Shown: positions 17,943 through 26,942, counted from the first letter of the stretch. The stretch is 64,000 nt of DNA from Azorhizobium oxalatiphilum (GCF_014635325.1 NZ_BMCT01000001.1:461698-525697); one strand, 5' to 3'. Numbers and translations are program-made. The notes: generated from the letters alone by a model not told the origin.

Positions 17943-18827
17943 ATGGCCATGCTGCCGCGCGATCGCGCTCCTTATTCCGCCATCGTCGATCGCCCGCCGC
18001 TGAAGCTGCCGGGCAAGGCCCGCGTGGTGCTGTGGACCATCGTGAACCTCGAAGTGTGGGACATCGCCCGTCCCATGGCGCGGCAGGTCATTCCCGCCCC
18101 CACGGGGCAGGCGCTGTTGCCGGACGTGCCGAACTGGAGCTGGCACGAATATGGCATGCGCGTCGGCGTGTGGCGATTCTTCAAGCTCTACGAGCGTCTC
18201 GGCATCCGCCCCACGCTCTCCATCAACGCCCGCGTGTGCGAGGATTACGAGCGCGTGGCGGGCCAGGCGCGCGATGCCGGCTGGGAGTTCATGGGCCATG
18301 CCTATGAGCAGGGCCCGATCCACAAGGTGGAGGATCAGCGCGGCATGATCCATCGCTCAATGGACATCATCGAGAAGTTCACCGGCAAGCGCGCCAAGGG
18401 CTGGCTCGGACCGGGCCTCACCCAGACGCTGGAGACCCCGGACCTGCTCACCGAGGCCGGCGTGAAATATATCGGCGACTGGGTATGGGACGACGAGCCG
18501 TCCGTGATCGAGACCGTCAACGGCCCGCTGCACACGCTGCCCTACACCGTTGAGCACAACGACATTCCCATGATGGCGGTGGCCCATCATGAATCGCCTT
18601 ATTGGCTGCAGCGCCTGAAGGACAGCCTCGACCGGCTGCACGAGGAAGGCGAGGACCGGGCCAAGGTGATGGCGGTGGCGATCCATCCCTATCTGTCCGG
18701 CCAGCCGCACCGCATCAAGTATCTCGAAGAATTCTACGCCTATGCCGCCGCCAAGGGCGACGTGCTGTTCTGGAACGGCGAAGAGATTCTCGACTGGTAC
18801 CAGACAACTCAGGGCACGAAGGCGTGA
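17943..18827 (+). CDS. Polysaccharide-deacetylase-fold protein, PuuE-like (copy 1)
   Basis: A 294-residue NodB-fold protein. Its closest recognisable relatives are PuuE-type allantoinases and cyclic imidases rather than true sugar deacetylases. The usual first metal motif with two aspartates is replaced by IVNLEVW near residue 37, and the second motif reads MGHAYEQGPIH near 118-128. It shares many blocks with copy 2 (19554-20450), including WHEYG, RVGFW/RVGVW, WEFMGH, GWLGPGLT and HPY, so the two are paralogues. The start follows a GGGAGG site; the frame opens 15 codons earlier without support. Likely role: opening a cyclic amide or ureide ring. Confidence 0.8.
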   Translation: MAMLPRDRAPYSAIVDRPPLKLPGKARVVLWTIVNLEVWDIARPMARQVIPAPTGQALLPDVPNWSWHEYGMRVGVWRFFKLYERLGIRPTLSINARVCEDYERVAGQARDAGWEFMGHAYEQGPIHKVEDQRGMIHRSMDIIEKFTGKRAKGWLGPGLTQTLETPDLLTEAGVKYIGDWVWDDEPSVIETVNGPLHTLPYTVEHNDIPMMAVAHHESPYWLQRLKDSLDRLHEEGEDRAKVMAVAIHPYLSGQPHRIKYLEEFYAYAAAKGDVLFWNGEEILDWYQTTQGTKA

Positions 18828-18835
18828 GTGACGAG

Positions 18836-19552
18836 ATGACCAATACCGTGTCCGCGTATGTGTTCGCCCCGCCGGCGATCGAGAGCCTGCCCGTGGTGGG
18901 CAGCGACGCCCGCTTTCCGGTGCGGCGCATCTATTGCGTCGGCCGCAATTATCTCGCCCACATCCGCGAGATGAAGGAGGCGGACGATGAGCGCGATCCG
19001 CCCTTCTTCTTCCAGAAGCCGCGCGACAGCCTGGTGCAGGACGGCGCCACCGTGCCCTATCCGGTGGACAGCGAGGACTATCAGTTCGAGATCGAGCTGA
19101 TGGTCGCCATCGGCGCGTCTGCGAAGAACCTCAAGGTTGCAGAGGCCGAAAGCGCCATCTTCGGTTACGGCGTCGCCCTCGACATGACGCGGCGGGATCG
19201 CCAGCGCGAATGCGGCACGAAGAAGCTGCCGTGGGAGCGTGGCAAGGGGTTCGACAAGTCCGCGCCCTGCGGCCCGATCACCCCGAAGGCTTTGAACGGC
19301 AAGGTGTCGGAAGGCGCCATCACGCTGACCGTCAATGGCGTCGAGAAGCAGCGCGGCGATCTTGCGCAGCTGATCTGGAACGTTCCTGAAATCGTGGCCA
19401 ACCTCTCCGCCTCCTATACTCTTGAGCCCGGAGACATCATCATGACGGGGACGCCGGCAGGTGTCGGTCCCGTCCAGCCCGGCGACGTCATCGTCGGCGC
19501 GGTGGATGGCTTCGGCACCCTTACTCTCACCGTCGGCGCGCGCGAGGCCTGA
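18836..19552 (+). CDS. Fumarylacetoacetate hydrolase family protein
   Basis: A 238-residue FAH-fold enzyme. The acidic metal site is recognisable (YQFEIELMVAIG near residue 85), and the C-terminal TGTPAGVGPVQPGD block is diagnostic. Members hydrolyse C-C bonds in beta-diketo acids, decarboxylate or hydrate ring-cleavage products, or act as acylpyruvases. The start is ATG 18836; a GTG at 18824 that overlaps the preceding stop is an alternative. It sits between the two deacetylase-fold paralogues, one base before the second, so all are co-transcribed. Confidence 0.9.
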   Translation: MTNTVSAYVFAPPAIESLPVVGSDARFPVRRIYCVGRNYLAHIREMKEADDERDPPFFFQKPRDSLVQDGATVPYPVDSEDYQFEIELMVAIGASAKNLKVAEAESAIFGYGVALDMTRRDRQRECGTKKLPWERGKGFDKSAPCGPITPKALNGKVSEGAITLTVNGVEKQRGDLAQLIWNVPEIVANLSASYTLEPGDIIMTGTPAGVGPVQPGDVIVGAVDGFGTLTLTVGAREA

Positions 19553-19553
19553 C

Positions 19554-20450
19554 ATGCTGCCCACCGAGCGGATCTCCTACTCCCCCATCTCCCAGCGGCC
19601 CAGGCTCACGCTGCCCGGCGGCAAGCGCATGGCGGTGTGGGTCATCGTCAATGTGGAGGAATGGAACCCCCGCGAGACCATGCCCCGTACGGTGCTGACC
19701 CCGCCGGCGGGCGGCTCGCCGTCTCCGGACATCCCGAACTGGGCCTGGCACGAATATGGCAACCGCGTCGGCTTCTGGCGCATGCTGGAGATGCTCGACG
19801 AGAACAAGGTCACGCCTGCTCTCGCCATCAACGGCACGGCCATTCCCAGCTACGAGCCCATCGCCAAGGCGGCGCTGGAGCGCGGCTGGGAGTTCATGGG
19901 CCACGGCTACACCCAGAAGAACATGCAGAAGGTGGAGAACGAGCGCGAGGACATCGCGAAGACCTCCAAGGCCATCGAGGACTACACCGGCAAGCGCCCG
20001 CGCGGCTGGCTCGGACCCGGCCTCACCGAGACCTGGGAAACGCCCGATCTGCTGGTCGAGGCGGGCTATGACTATGTGTGCGACTGGGTGCTGGACGACC
20101 AGCCGGTGGTGCTGAAGACCCGCACTGATCCGATCGTCAACATTCCCTACACGCAGGAATGCAACGACGTGGCGATGATGCTGATCCAGCATCACAAGGC
20201 GAGCGAGTATTACGACCGCGCCCACGACCAGTTCGAGCAGCTCTATCACGACAGCCGCGACAGCGCCCGCATCATGGCGCTGGTGGTGCACCCCTACATC
20301 ATGGGCGCGCCGCACCGCATGAAGTACTTCCGCCGCATCATCGAGGAGATCCGCGCCAAGGACGACGTGGCCTTCATGACTGGTGAGCAGATCTACGACT
20401 GGTATCTGGGCCAGCGGCCCGACGCATTGAAAGCGGGGACGGCCGGATGA
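19554..20450 (+). CDS. Polysaccharide-deacetylase-fold protein, PuuE-like (copy 2)
   Basis: A 298-residue paralogue of the protein at 17943-18827, aligning over the full length. The first motif is IVNVEEW and the second MGHGYTQKNMQ, which lacks the second histidine kept in copy 1, so the two differ at the presumed active site. The start ATG is one base after the FAH-family stop, with a GAGG site 6 bases upstream. The stop overlaps the LivH-like start (ATGA). Probably a cyclic amidohydrolase with a different substrate, or a partner subunit of copy 1. Confidence 0.8.
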   Translation: MLPTERISYSPISQRPRLTLPGGKRMAVWVIVNVEEWNPRETMPRTVLTPPAGGSPSPDIPNWAWHEYGNRVGFWRMLEMLDENKVTPALAINGTAIPSYEPIAKAALERGWEFMGHGYTQKNMQKVENEREDIAKTSKAIEDYTGKRPRGWLGPGLTETWETPDLLVEAGYDYVCDWVLDDQPVVLKTRTDPIVNIPYTQECNDVAMMLIQHHKASEYYDRAHDQFEQLYHDSRDSARIMALVVHPYIMGAPHRMKYFRRIIEEIRAKDDVAFMTGEQIYDWYLGQRPDALKAGTAG

Positions 20451-21307
20451 GCGGGCTCAACGCCTTCCAGCTTCTCAACGGGCTGACCTTCGCGGCATTG
20501 CTGTTCATCGTGGCCTCGGGCTTCACGCTGATCTTCGGCCTGCTGCGCATCGTCAACCTCGCCCATGGCGCGCTCTATCTGCTGGGCGGGTATCTGGGCT
20601 ATGCGGCGGCCAGCGCAACCGGCAGCTTCCTCGTGGGCGTGCTGGCGGCCATGGCGGGCGTCGCCGTCTGCGGTCTGATCCTCGACCGGGGGCTTCTGCG
20701 CTTCGTGCGCGGCTATGAGCTCCGGCAGGTGCTGCTGACGCTCGGTGTCGCCTTCGTGCTCAACGATATGACGCTGGTGATCTTCGGCGGCGACACCTAC
20801 ACGGTGCCGACCCCGGATTTCCTGAAAGGCGCGGTGCGCTTCTGGGGCCTGTTCTATCCGAAATACCGGCTGTTCGTGCTGGCGCTGGGCGTGGTGGTGT
20901 TCATCGCCCTCTGGGTGCTGCTCAACAAGACCCGCCTCGGCGCGCTGATCCGCGCCGGCGTGGATGATCCGGAAATCATCGCCGCCATGGGCATCAACAT
21001 CCGCAAGGTGTTCCTGCTCACCTTCATGCTGGGTGCGGCGCTGGCCGGGCTCGGCGGCGCGGTGGGTGGGGCCTTCCTCACCCTCTATCCGAGCGCGGAT
21101 TCGGAAATCCTCGTCTTTTCGCTGGCGGTGGTCATCATCGGCGGGCGTGGCAGCCTCGTGGGGGCTGCCGTGGGCGCGCTCATCGTCGGCATGCTCAATA
21201 CGATCGGGCAGGTGATGTTCCCCGAATTCGCCTATTTCGTCATCTTCGGACCCATGGCGGCGATCCTCGCCTTCCGCCCGCTGGGCCTGTTCGGGAAGGC
21301 GGCCTGA
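20447..21307 (+). CDS. LIV-type ABC transporter permease, LivH-like
   Basis: A 286-residue inner-membrane permease of the branched-chain-amino-acid (HAAT) ABC family. It has about eight hydrophobic segments, the family signature GASDPEIIAAMGINI-like block (DDPEIIAAMGINIRKV near 180) and the ending PMAAILAFRPLGLFG. Its start overlaps the stop of the upstream deacetylase-fold gene. The transported compound is probably the catabolic substrate of the operon rather than leucine; HAAT systems also carry urea, amides and aromatic acids. Confidence 0.92.
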   Translation: MSGLNAFQLLNGLTFAALLFIVASGFTLIFGLLRIVNLAHGALYLLGGYLGYAAASATGSFLVGVLAAMAGVAVCGLILDRGLLRFVRGYELRQVLLTLGVAFVLNDMTLVIFGGDTYTVPTPDFLKGAVRFWGLFYPKYRLFVLALGVVVFIALWVLLNKTRLGALIRAGVDDPEIIAAMGINIRKVFLLTFMLGAALAGLGGAVGGAFLTLYPSADSEILVFSLAVVIIGGRGSLVGAAVGALIVGMLNTIGQVMFPEFAYFVIFGPMAAILAFRPLGLFGKAA

Positions 21308-22272
21308 TGAGCACTTCTTCTTCCGCCCCCGCCTCCAGCACTCCCGCCCGCGATGGGCTTGGCAAGGTGGCGCTCATCGCCATTGCGGTGGGCGTGCTCG
21401 CCTTCGCCGTGCTGCCGCTGCTGGTGCCCACCTATCAGGTGAGCATCCTCACCGAGATCCTGATCTTCGCCGTGCTCGCCATGGCGGTGGACATCCTCGC
21501 CGGCTACACCGGCCGCACGCCGCTCTGCCATGGCGCCATCTTCGGGGTGGCCACCTATGTGGTGGTCTACTGGAGCCAGCAGGGCGGGGCGCCCGTCACC
21601 GGCCTGCTTCTGGGTGTGGCAGCGGCGACGCTGGTGGGGGCCATCTTCGGCCTGCTCGCCATCCGCACCTCGGGCGTCTATTTCCTTCTGCTAACGCTCG
21701 CGCTGGGCATGATCGTGTGGGGCGTGTGCCTGCGCTGGACTTCGGTGACGGGTGGCGAGAACGGTCTGCGCGGTAGCGTGCGGCCGGAGATGCTCGCCGG
21801 CCACATGCCCTTCTATTACGCCGTGTTCGCGGTGGTGGGGCTGATCACCTTTATCATGTGGCGCTTCGTGCGCTCGCCTTTCGGCCTGACGCTCCGCGGC
21901 ATCCGCGACAGCGAAAGCCGTATGCGCGCGCTCGGCTACAATGTGTCGCTGCACCTGTTCCTGGCCTTCACCATCTCTGGCTTCTTCGCCGGCCTGGCGG
22001 GCGCGCTCTATGCCATGTTCAACGACTTCGTGAGCCCCTCCACGGTGGCGCTTTCCCAGTCGGTGGAAGGGCTTCTGATGGCCATCACGGGTGGCATCGG
22101 CACGCTGTTCGGCGCTTTCATCGGGGCTGCCGCCATCATCGGGCTTGAGAATTTCGTCAGCCAGTACACCGAGCGCTGGCCCACGGTTCTTGGGCTGATG
22201 TTCATCCTGATCATGATATTCGCCCCGCAGGGGGTGATCGGGCGGGTGCGCGACCTCGTGCGCCGCCGCTGA
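21307..22272 (+). CDS. LIV-type ABC transporter permease, LivM-like
   Basis: A 321-residue second permease with about nine or ten hydrophobic segments. The conserved block FGLTLRGIRDSESRMRALGY near 195 is the coupling region typical of LivM, and the C-terminus ends MIFAPQGVIGRVRDLVRRR. The start shares a base with the LivH stop (TGATG). It forms the membrane pore with the gene at 20447. Confidence 0.93.
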   Translation: MSTSSSAPASSTPARDGLGKVALIAIAVGVLAFAVLPLLVPTYQVSILTEILIFAVLAMAVDILAGYTGRTPLCHGAIFGVATYVVVYWSQQGGAPVTGLLLGVAAATLVGAIFGLLAIRTSGVYFLLLTLALGMIVWGVCLRWTSVTGGENGLRGSVRPEMLAGHMPFYYAVFAVVGLITFIMWRFVRSPFGLTLRGIRDSESRMRALGYNVSLHLFLAFTISGFFAGLAGALYAMFNDFVSPSTVALSQSVEGLLMAITGGIGTLFGAFIGAAAIIGLENFVSQYTERWPTVLGLMFILIMIFAPQGVIGRVRDLVRRR

Positions 22273-22325
22273 ATACAAGAACAATAAACACCGCCGACCA
22301 GTTTCGAACCGACAGGAGTGGGATT

Positions 22326-23579
22326 ATGGACCGCAGGACATTTCTGAAGACCAGCGTTGCCGCCGCCACGGTTGGCGTTGTCGCCAAGCCCTATATCGCC
22401 CGTGCCCAGAGCGGCCCGATCCGCGTCGGCCTGCTTGCTCCGCTCACCGGCGTGGTGGCTGCCGGCGGCCGCGAGATGGTCGACGGCTTCAACATGTATT
22501 TCGAGGAGCATGGCGGCGAGCTGGCCGGCCGCAAGGTCGAGGTCATCGTCGAGGACGATGCCGCCAATCCCGACACCGCTTTGCAGAAGGCCCGCCGTCT
22601 TGTTGAGCAGGCCAATGTGCACATGCTGGCCGGCAATCTGCTCGCCAACACCGGCCTCGCGGTGGCCAATTATGTGAAGGGCAACGGCATGCCCTACTTC
22701 ATCCCGATCATCGCCGCCGACGACCTGACGCAGCGCAGCCGCATCAAGAACGTCATCCGCGTTGCCGGCTACACCGCCAGCCAGTTCTCCCGCCCGCTCG
22801 CCGACTGGGCCCTCAAGCAGGGCTACAAGAAGGTCGCGACCGTCTCGCAGGACTACACCTTCGGCCACGAGCAGTGCGGTGGCTTCGCCCAGTATTTCAC
22901 CGAGAACGGCGGTCAGGTGGTCGCCCAGTACTGGCACCCGCTGAACACCTCCGACTTCAGCCCCTATCTCGGCCAGCTGGCCAATTCCGGTGCCGACGTG
23001 GTGTTCGCCATGGAGACCGGCGCGGACGCCACCCGCCTCATGCAGCAGTATGCGAGCTTCGGCCTGAAGGGCCAGATCCCGCTGATCGGCGCCATGAACA
23101 TGACCGACCAGTCGGTCATCCGCACCATGGGCGATGAAGTGGAAGGCGTCATCGTGGCCGCGCACTTCTCGGAAGGCTCCTCGGCGCCGGAGACGCAGGG
23201 CTTCGTGTCGTCCTACCAGAAGAAGTTCAACAAGCTGCCCTCGCTCTATGGCTTCTCCATGTACTCGGGCGCCATGTGGATTGACGAGGCGCTCAAGAAC
23301 ATCAAGGGGAATGCGGAGGATCGCGAGGCTTTCATCGCCAGCGTGATGAAGACGGATCTGGCCGGCTCGCCGTTGGGCCAGACGGTGAAGCTCGACAGCT
23401 TCGGCAACCCGATCTACGATGTGCACATCCGCAAGGTGGTGAAGAACCGCGACGGCAAGTACTGGAACCGCCCGATCGACGTCTACAACAGCGTCTCGCA
23501 GTTCTGGAAGTACGATCCGGCCACCTACATGAAGCAGCCGCCGTATTCCCGCGATTTCCAGGGCATCAAGAAGTCCTGA
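22326..23579 (+). CDS. Periplasmic ABC substrate-binding protein, LivK-like
   Basis: A 417-residue type-1 periplasmic binding protein of the HAAT family. The N-terminus MDRRTFLKTS followed by an Ala/Val core and ARAQS is a Tat-like signal peptide, so export may be in a folded state. The mature fold starts IRVGLLAPLTGVVAAGGREM. It gives the transporter its specificity, which cannot be read from sequence here. A 236-base gap separates it from the ATPase genes. Confidence 0.92.
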   Translation: MDRRTFLKTSVAAATVGVVAKPYIARAQSGPIRVGLLAPLTGVVAAGGREMVDGFNMYFEEHGGELAGRKVEVIVEDDAANPDTALQKARRLVEQANVHMLAGNLLANTGLAVANYVKGNGMPYFIPIIAADDLTQRSRIKNVIRVAGYTASQFSRPLADWALKQGYKKVATVSQDYTFGHEQCGGFAQYFTENGGQVVAQYWHPLNTSDFSPYLGQLANSGADVVFAMETGADATRLMQQYASFGLKGQIPLIGAMNMTDQSVIRTMGDEVEGVIVAAHFSEGSSAPETQGFVSSYQKKFNKLPSLYGFSMYSGAMWIDEALKNIKGNAEDREAFIASVMKTDLAGSPLGQTVKLDSFGNPIYDVHIRKVVKNRDGKYWNRPIDVYNSVSQFWKYDPATYMKQPPYSRDFQGIKKS

Positions 23580-23816
23580 TCGACACTTGGGAGCCGGATC
23601 GGGGGCTTTTCCTGATCCGGTCCGGCTCCAGAAATTCCGGGTCGCGCCGAGCCCTGAATGGTACGGTCCGGAGTGCCAGAGCCTCTCGGCTCGACTGGCC
23701 GGACGCGCATCCCTTTTCCTCCCCCTCCCCCCTTGTGAAAGGGGATGCGCGCTCGCCGGCGGACCCGACAGGATCGTTTCGGCACGCTGACATCACCGCA
23801 AGCCAAGGCCCATTCC

Positions 23817-24572
23817 GTGACCGATCTGCTGCATCTCGAGGGCATCTGCGTCCAGTTCGGCGGCCTCAAAGCCGTGGACGACGTGACCATCCGCGTGCCC
23901 CGTGGCGAGCGCCGGGCGATCATCGGCCCCAACGGTGCCGGCAAGACCACGCTGTTCAACGCCATCACCGGCATGGTGCGCGCCACCTCTGGCCGGGTGA
24001 TGTTCGACGGTCGCGACGTCACCAGGATGCCGGTGCATGCGCGCGCCGCCATCGGCATGAGCCGCACCTTCCAGATCACCAATCTCTTCCCCAACCTCAC
24101 GGTGGCCGAGAACATGCGCCTTGCGCTGCGCGGGCTCTCTCCGCGCAAGTTCTCGCTGCTGGGCGGCGGCTCATTGACGGCGGAAGAGCATGCGCGCGCC
24201 GACAAGGCGCTGGGCGTCTCGCGCCTGCATGCCCGCCGCGACGTGGTGGTGAAGGAAATGTCCTATGGCGAGCAGCGCCAGCTGGAGCTGGCCATGGCGC
24301 TGGTCGCCCAGCCCAAGCTGCTGCTGCTGGACGAGCCCGCCGCCGGCCTCTCGCCCTCCGAGCGTGTCATCGTCTCCGATATCATCCGCGCCTTGCCGCG
24401 CGACCTGACCCTCGTGCTCATCGAGCACGACATGGACCTCGTGCTCTCGCTGGTGGACTACGTGACCTGTCTCAACAACGGCAAGATGCTGGTGGAAGCC
24501 CCGCCGGCGGAAATCCGCACCAACACGCTCGTTCAGGACGTCTACCTCGGAAAGGCACGCCACCATGCTTGA
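23817..24572 (+). CDS. LIV-type ABC transporter ATPase, LivG-like
   Basis: A 251-residue ATPase. Walker A is GPNGAGKTTLFNAI, the signature is SYGEQRQLELAMAL, and Walker B is LLLLDEPAAGLS. I chose GTG 23817 because the family start aligns there and AAGG lies about 9 bases upstream; the frame extends 24 codons earlier without similarity. The 3' end overlaps the LivF-like gene by 8 bases. Confidence 0.92.
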   Translation: MTDLLHLEGICVQFGGLKAVDDVTIRVPRGERRAIIGPNGAGKTTLFNAITGMVRATSGRVMFDGRDVTRMPVHARAAIGMSRTFQITNLFPNLTVAENMRLALRGLSPRKFSLLGGGSLTAEEHARADKALGVSRLHARRDVVVKEMSYGEQRQLELAMALVAQPKLLLLDEPAAGLSPSERVIVSDIIRALPRDLTLVLIEHDMDLVLSLVDYVTCLNNGKMLVEAPPAEIRTNTLVQDVYLGKARHHA

Positions 24573-25269
24573 GGTCGCCGACCTGCATTCCTATTACGGC
24601 GACGCCCATGTGCTGCACGGTGCCAGCCTGGAGGTGAAGACCGGCGAAGTGGTGGCGCTGCTCGGCCGCAACGGCATGGGCAAGACGACGCTGATCCGCT
24701 CCATCATGGGCCTTACCCCGCCTGATGTGCGTGAGGGCTCCGTGCGCTGGAAGGGGCAGGAGCTGCGCGGCGTGCCCTCGCACGAGATCGCCAAGCGCGG
24801 CATTGCCATCGTGCCGCAAGGCCGCCGGCTGTTCCCCTCGCTCACCGTCACCGAGCATCTCACCGTGCTGAAGAAGGCCAGCGCCACCCATGGCTGGACG
24901 GTGGCCAAGGCGTTCGAATTCTTCCCCCGCCTTGCCGAGCGGCGGAACAACAGGGGCAACCAGCTCTCCGGCGGCGAGCGCCAGATGCTGGCGGTTGCCC
25001 GCGCGCTGATGATCGACCCCGAGCTGATCCTCATGGACGAGCCCTCGGAAGGGCTGGCGCCGGTGATGGTGCAGCATCTGGAGGGCATCATCCTCCAGCT
25101 CAAGCAGGCCGGCCTCGGCATCCTGCTGGTGGAGCAGAACCTTTATAGCGCATTGGCGGTGGCGGACCGGGCCTATATCCTGGAAACCGGCCGGGTGGTA
25201 CATCAGGCCCTTGCTTCCGACATTGCGGAAGATCCCTCGACGCTGACGAAGTTCCTCGGCGTCCACTGA
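24565..25269 (+). CDS. LIV-type ABC transporter ATPase, LivF-like
   Basis: A 234-residue ATPase. Walker A is GRNGMGKTTLIRSI, the signature is LSGGERQMLAVARAL, and Walker B is LILMDEPSEGLAP. The C-terminal switch region LLVEQNLYSALAVADRAYI is typical of LivF. It completes a five-gene importer with the permeases, binding protein and LivG-like ATPase. Confidence 0.94.
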   Translation: MLEVADLHSYYGDAHVLHGASLEVKTGEVVALLGRNGMGKTTLIRSIMGLTPPDVREGSVRWKGQELRGVPSHEIAKRGIAIVPQGRRLFPSLTVTEHLTVLKKASATHGWTVAKAFEFFPRLAERRNNRGNQLSGGERQMLAVARALMIDPELILMDEPSEGLAPVMVQHLEGIILQLKQAGLGILLVEQNLYSALAVADRAYILETGRVVHQALASDIAEDPSTLTKFLGVH

Positions 25270-25281
25270 CGAGGTGTGCCG

Positions 25282-25524
25282 ATGGCCAACCCTTCCCCGA
25301 TGGGGACCGCAGCCGAAACCGAAGGGCCGTTCGCGGCGCGCGTGCTCGCCTTGCAGGGTGTGACCATACGGCCGGAGGAGGCGCGGGCGCTGCTCGCGCT
25401 CGTCACCCAGCTCAATACGACGGTGGCCAAGGCTGCCGACAGGTCCGTCACCATCGACGCCTGCCCTTGGAGCTTCCCGACCTTGCGCGCGCAAATCGCC
25501 GAGCGCGGGGAGGATGAGGCGTGA
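25282..25524 (+). CDS. AtzG-like small amidase partner (DUF4089-like)
   Basis: An 80-residue acidic protein with two predicted helices. Its position directly before an AtzE-like amidase, its size and its pattern (a helical body with an FPTLR-type tail) match AtzG, the small subunit that stabilises the AtzE 1-carboxybiuret hydrolase. The ATG at 25282 has GAGG 7 bases upstream; a GTG two codons earlier also exists. The stop overlaps the amidase start (GTGA). Assignment is mostly by context, because sequence similarity in this family is low. Confidence 0.6.
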   Translation: MANPSPMGTAAETEGPFAARVLALQGVTIRPEEARALLALVTQLNTTVAKAADRSVTIDACPWSFPTLRAQIAERGEDEA

Positions 25525-26942
25525 GCGCGATCCACGAACTGGGCCTCGTCGAGACGGCAAACGCCATCGCCGACGGCTCGATCACGTCGGAAGCTGCCAC
25601 CCGCACGGCGCTGGACCGGCTGGAGCGGCTCGGCCCCGACTATAACGCCGTGATGGCGCTCGATCGCGAGGGCGCGCTGGCCGCCGCACGCGCGGTGGAT
25701 GTGGCGCGGGCCAAGGGCGAGGACATCGGCCTCATCGGCGGCGTGCCGCTGGCGCACAAGGATCTGCTCTATCGCGCCGGGCGCGTGTGCACGGGTGGCT
25801 CGATCATCCGCAGGGATTTCGTGCCGGACACCACCGCCTCTGTGCTGGAACGGCTGGACGGGGCAGGGGCGCTGGATCTCGGCACGCTGCATCTGGCCGA
25901 ATTCGCCATGTCGCCCACAGGCTTCAACGCCCATTACGGCCATGGTCGCAGCCCGTGGAACCGCGACTATGGCTCCGGCGGCTCGTCCTCCGGTTCGGGC
26001 GCGGCGGTGGCTGCGCGTCTCGTCTCCGGCGCGCTGGGCTCGGATACGGGCGGCTCCATTCGTCATCCCTCCGCCATGTGTGGCGTGACGGGGCTGAAGC
26101 CTACCCATGGGCTCGTGCCGCTTTATGGCGCGATGCCTCTGGCGCCGAGCCTCGATACCATCGGCCCGCTCACCCGCAGTGCGGTGGATGCCGCGCGCAT
26201 GCTCAGCGTGATCGCAGGGCCGGATGTGCGCGATGCCGCCACCCTCTCGGCGCCCGAGCGCGATTATGAGCAGGGGCTCACCGGCGATCTGCGCGGCGTC
26301 ACCATCGCCGTTCCGCAGGGCTATTATCGCACAACGGCCGATGCGGAAATCCTGAAGCTGATGGACGAGAGCCTCGCCGTTCTGCGCGAGGCGGGGGTCA
26401 GGGTGGTCGAGACCACGGTGCCCGACATGGGCACCATCAACGCCCTGATGCAGGTGGTGATGACGGCCGAGGCGGCGGCGCTCCATCGGAAATGGCTGGC
26501 CGAGCGGCCGGAGGATTACGGGGCGCAGGTGCGGGCCCGCATCATCCCCGGCTACGCGCTGGCCGCCACGCGCTATGTGGAGGCGCTGATGATGCGCGCC
26601 GAAGTGGCGCGCGACTGGCTGAAATGCGCCATGGACGGCGCCGACATGGTGCATGTGCCCACATTGGCCGCGCCGGTGCCGAGCATCGCCGAGACCACCG
26701 AGGGCTCGCCGGAGGACATCGCCATCGCCATCGGCCGCGTGACCCATTGCACTCGGGGCATTTCCTATCTGGGCCTACCCTCGCTGTCGGTGCCGTGTGG
26801 TTTCACGAAGAACGGCCTGCCGGCCGCCTTCCAGCTTGTGGGCCGCCCCTATGGCGAGCCGGTTCTGCTGCGGGCGGGCGATGCCTATCAGCGCCGCACC
26901 GACTTCCACACCCGCCTGCCGCCGGGCTGCGGGGAGGACTGA
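25521..26942 (+). CDS. Amidase-signature enzyme, AtzE-like
   Basis: A 473-residue amidase of the Ser-cisSer-Lys class. Lys76 or so lies in PLAHKDLLYRAG, the glycine/serine block GSGGSSSGSGAAVAA holds the cis-Ser, and SDTGGSIRHPS carries the nucleophile. The family hydrolyses many amides; pairing with an AtzG-like subunit suggests an AtzE-type enzyme acting on carboxybiuret or a related ureido acid. The GTG start overlaps the upstream stop by four bases. It is the last gene of the operon and is followed by an inverted-repeat region. Confidence 0.85.
   Translation: MSAIHELGLVETANAIADGSITSEAATRTALDRLERLGPDYNAVMALDREGALAAARAVDVARAKGEDIGLIGGVPLAHKDLLYRAGRVCTGGSIIRRDFVPDTTASVLERLDGAGALDLGTLHLAEFAMSPTGFNAHYGHGRSPWNRDYGSGGSSSGSGAAVAARLVSGALGSDTGGSIRHPSAMCGVTGLKPTHGLVPLYGAMPLAPSLDTIGPLTRSAVDAARMLSVIAGPDVRDAATLSAPERDYEQGLTGDLRGVTIAVPQGYYRTTADAEILKLMDESLAVLREAGVRVVETTVPDMGTINALMQVVMTAEAAALHRKWLAERPEDYGAQVRARIIPGYALAATRYVEALMMRAEVARDWLKCAMDGADMVHVPTLAAPVPSIAETTEGSPEDIAIAIGRVTHCTRGISYLGLPSLSVPCGFTKNGLPAAFQLVGRPYGEPVLLRAGDAYQRRTDFHTRLPPGCGED

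Noticed and set aside
18602..18835. Longer N-terminus for the FAH-family protein
   Set aside because: The extension lies inside the upstream deacetylase-fold gene; the family start aligns with 18836 or the overlapping GTG at 18824.
23700..23760. Pyrimidine-rich CCTCCCC stretch before the LivG-like gene as a third copy of the dispersed repeat
   Set aside because: It shares only base composition and a short core with the copies at 27.1 and 43.6 kb.
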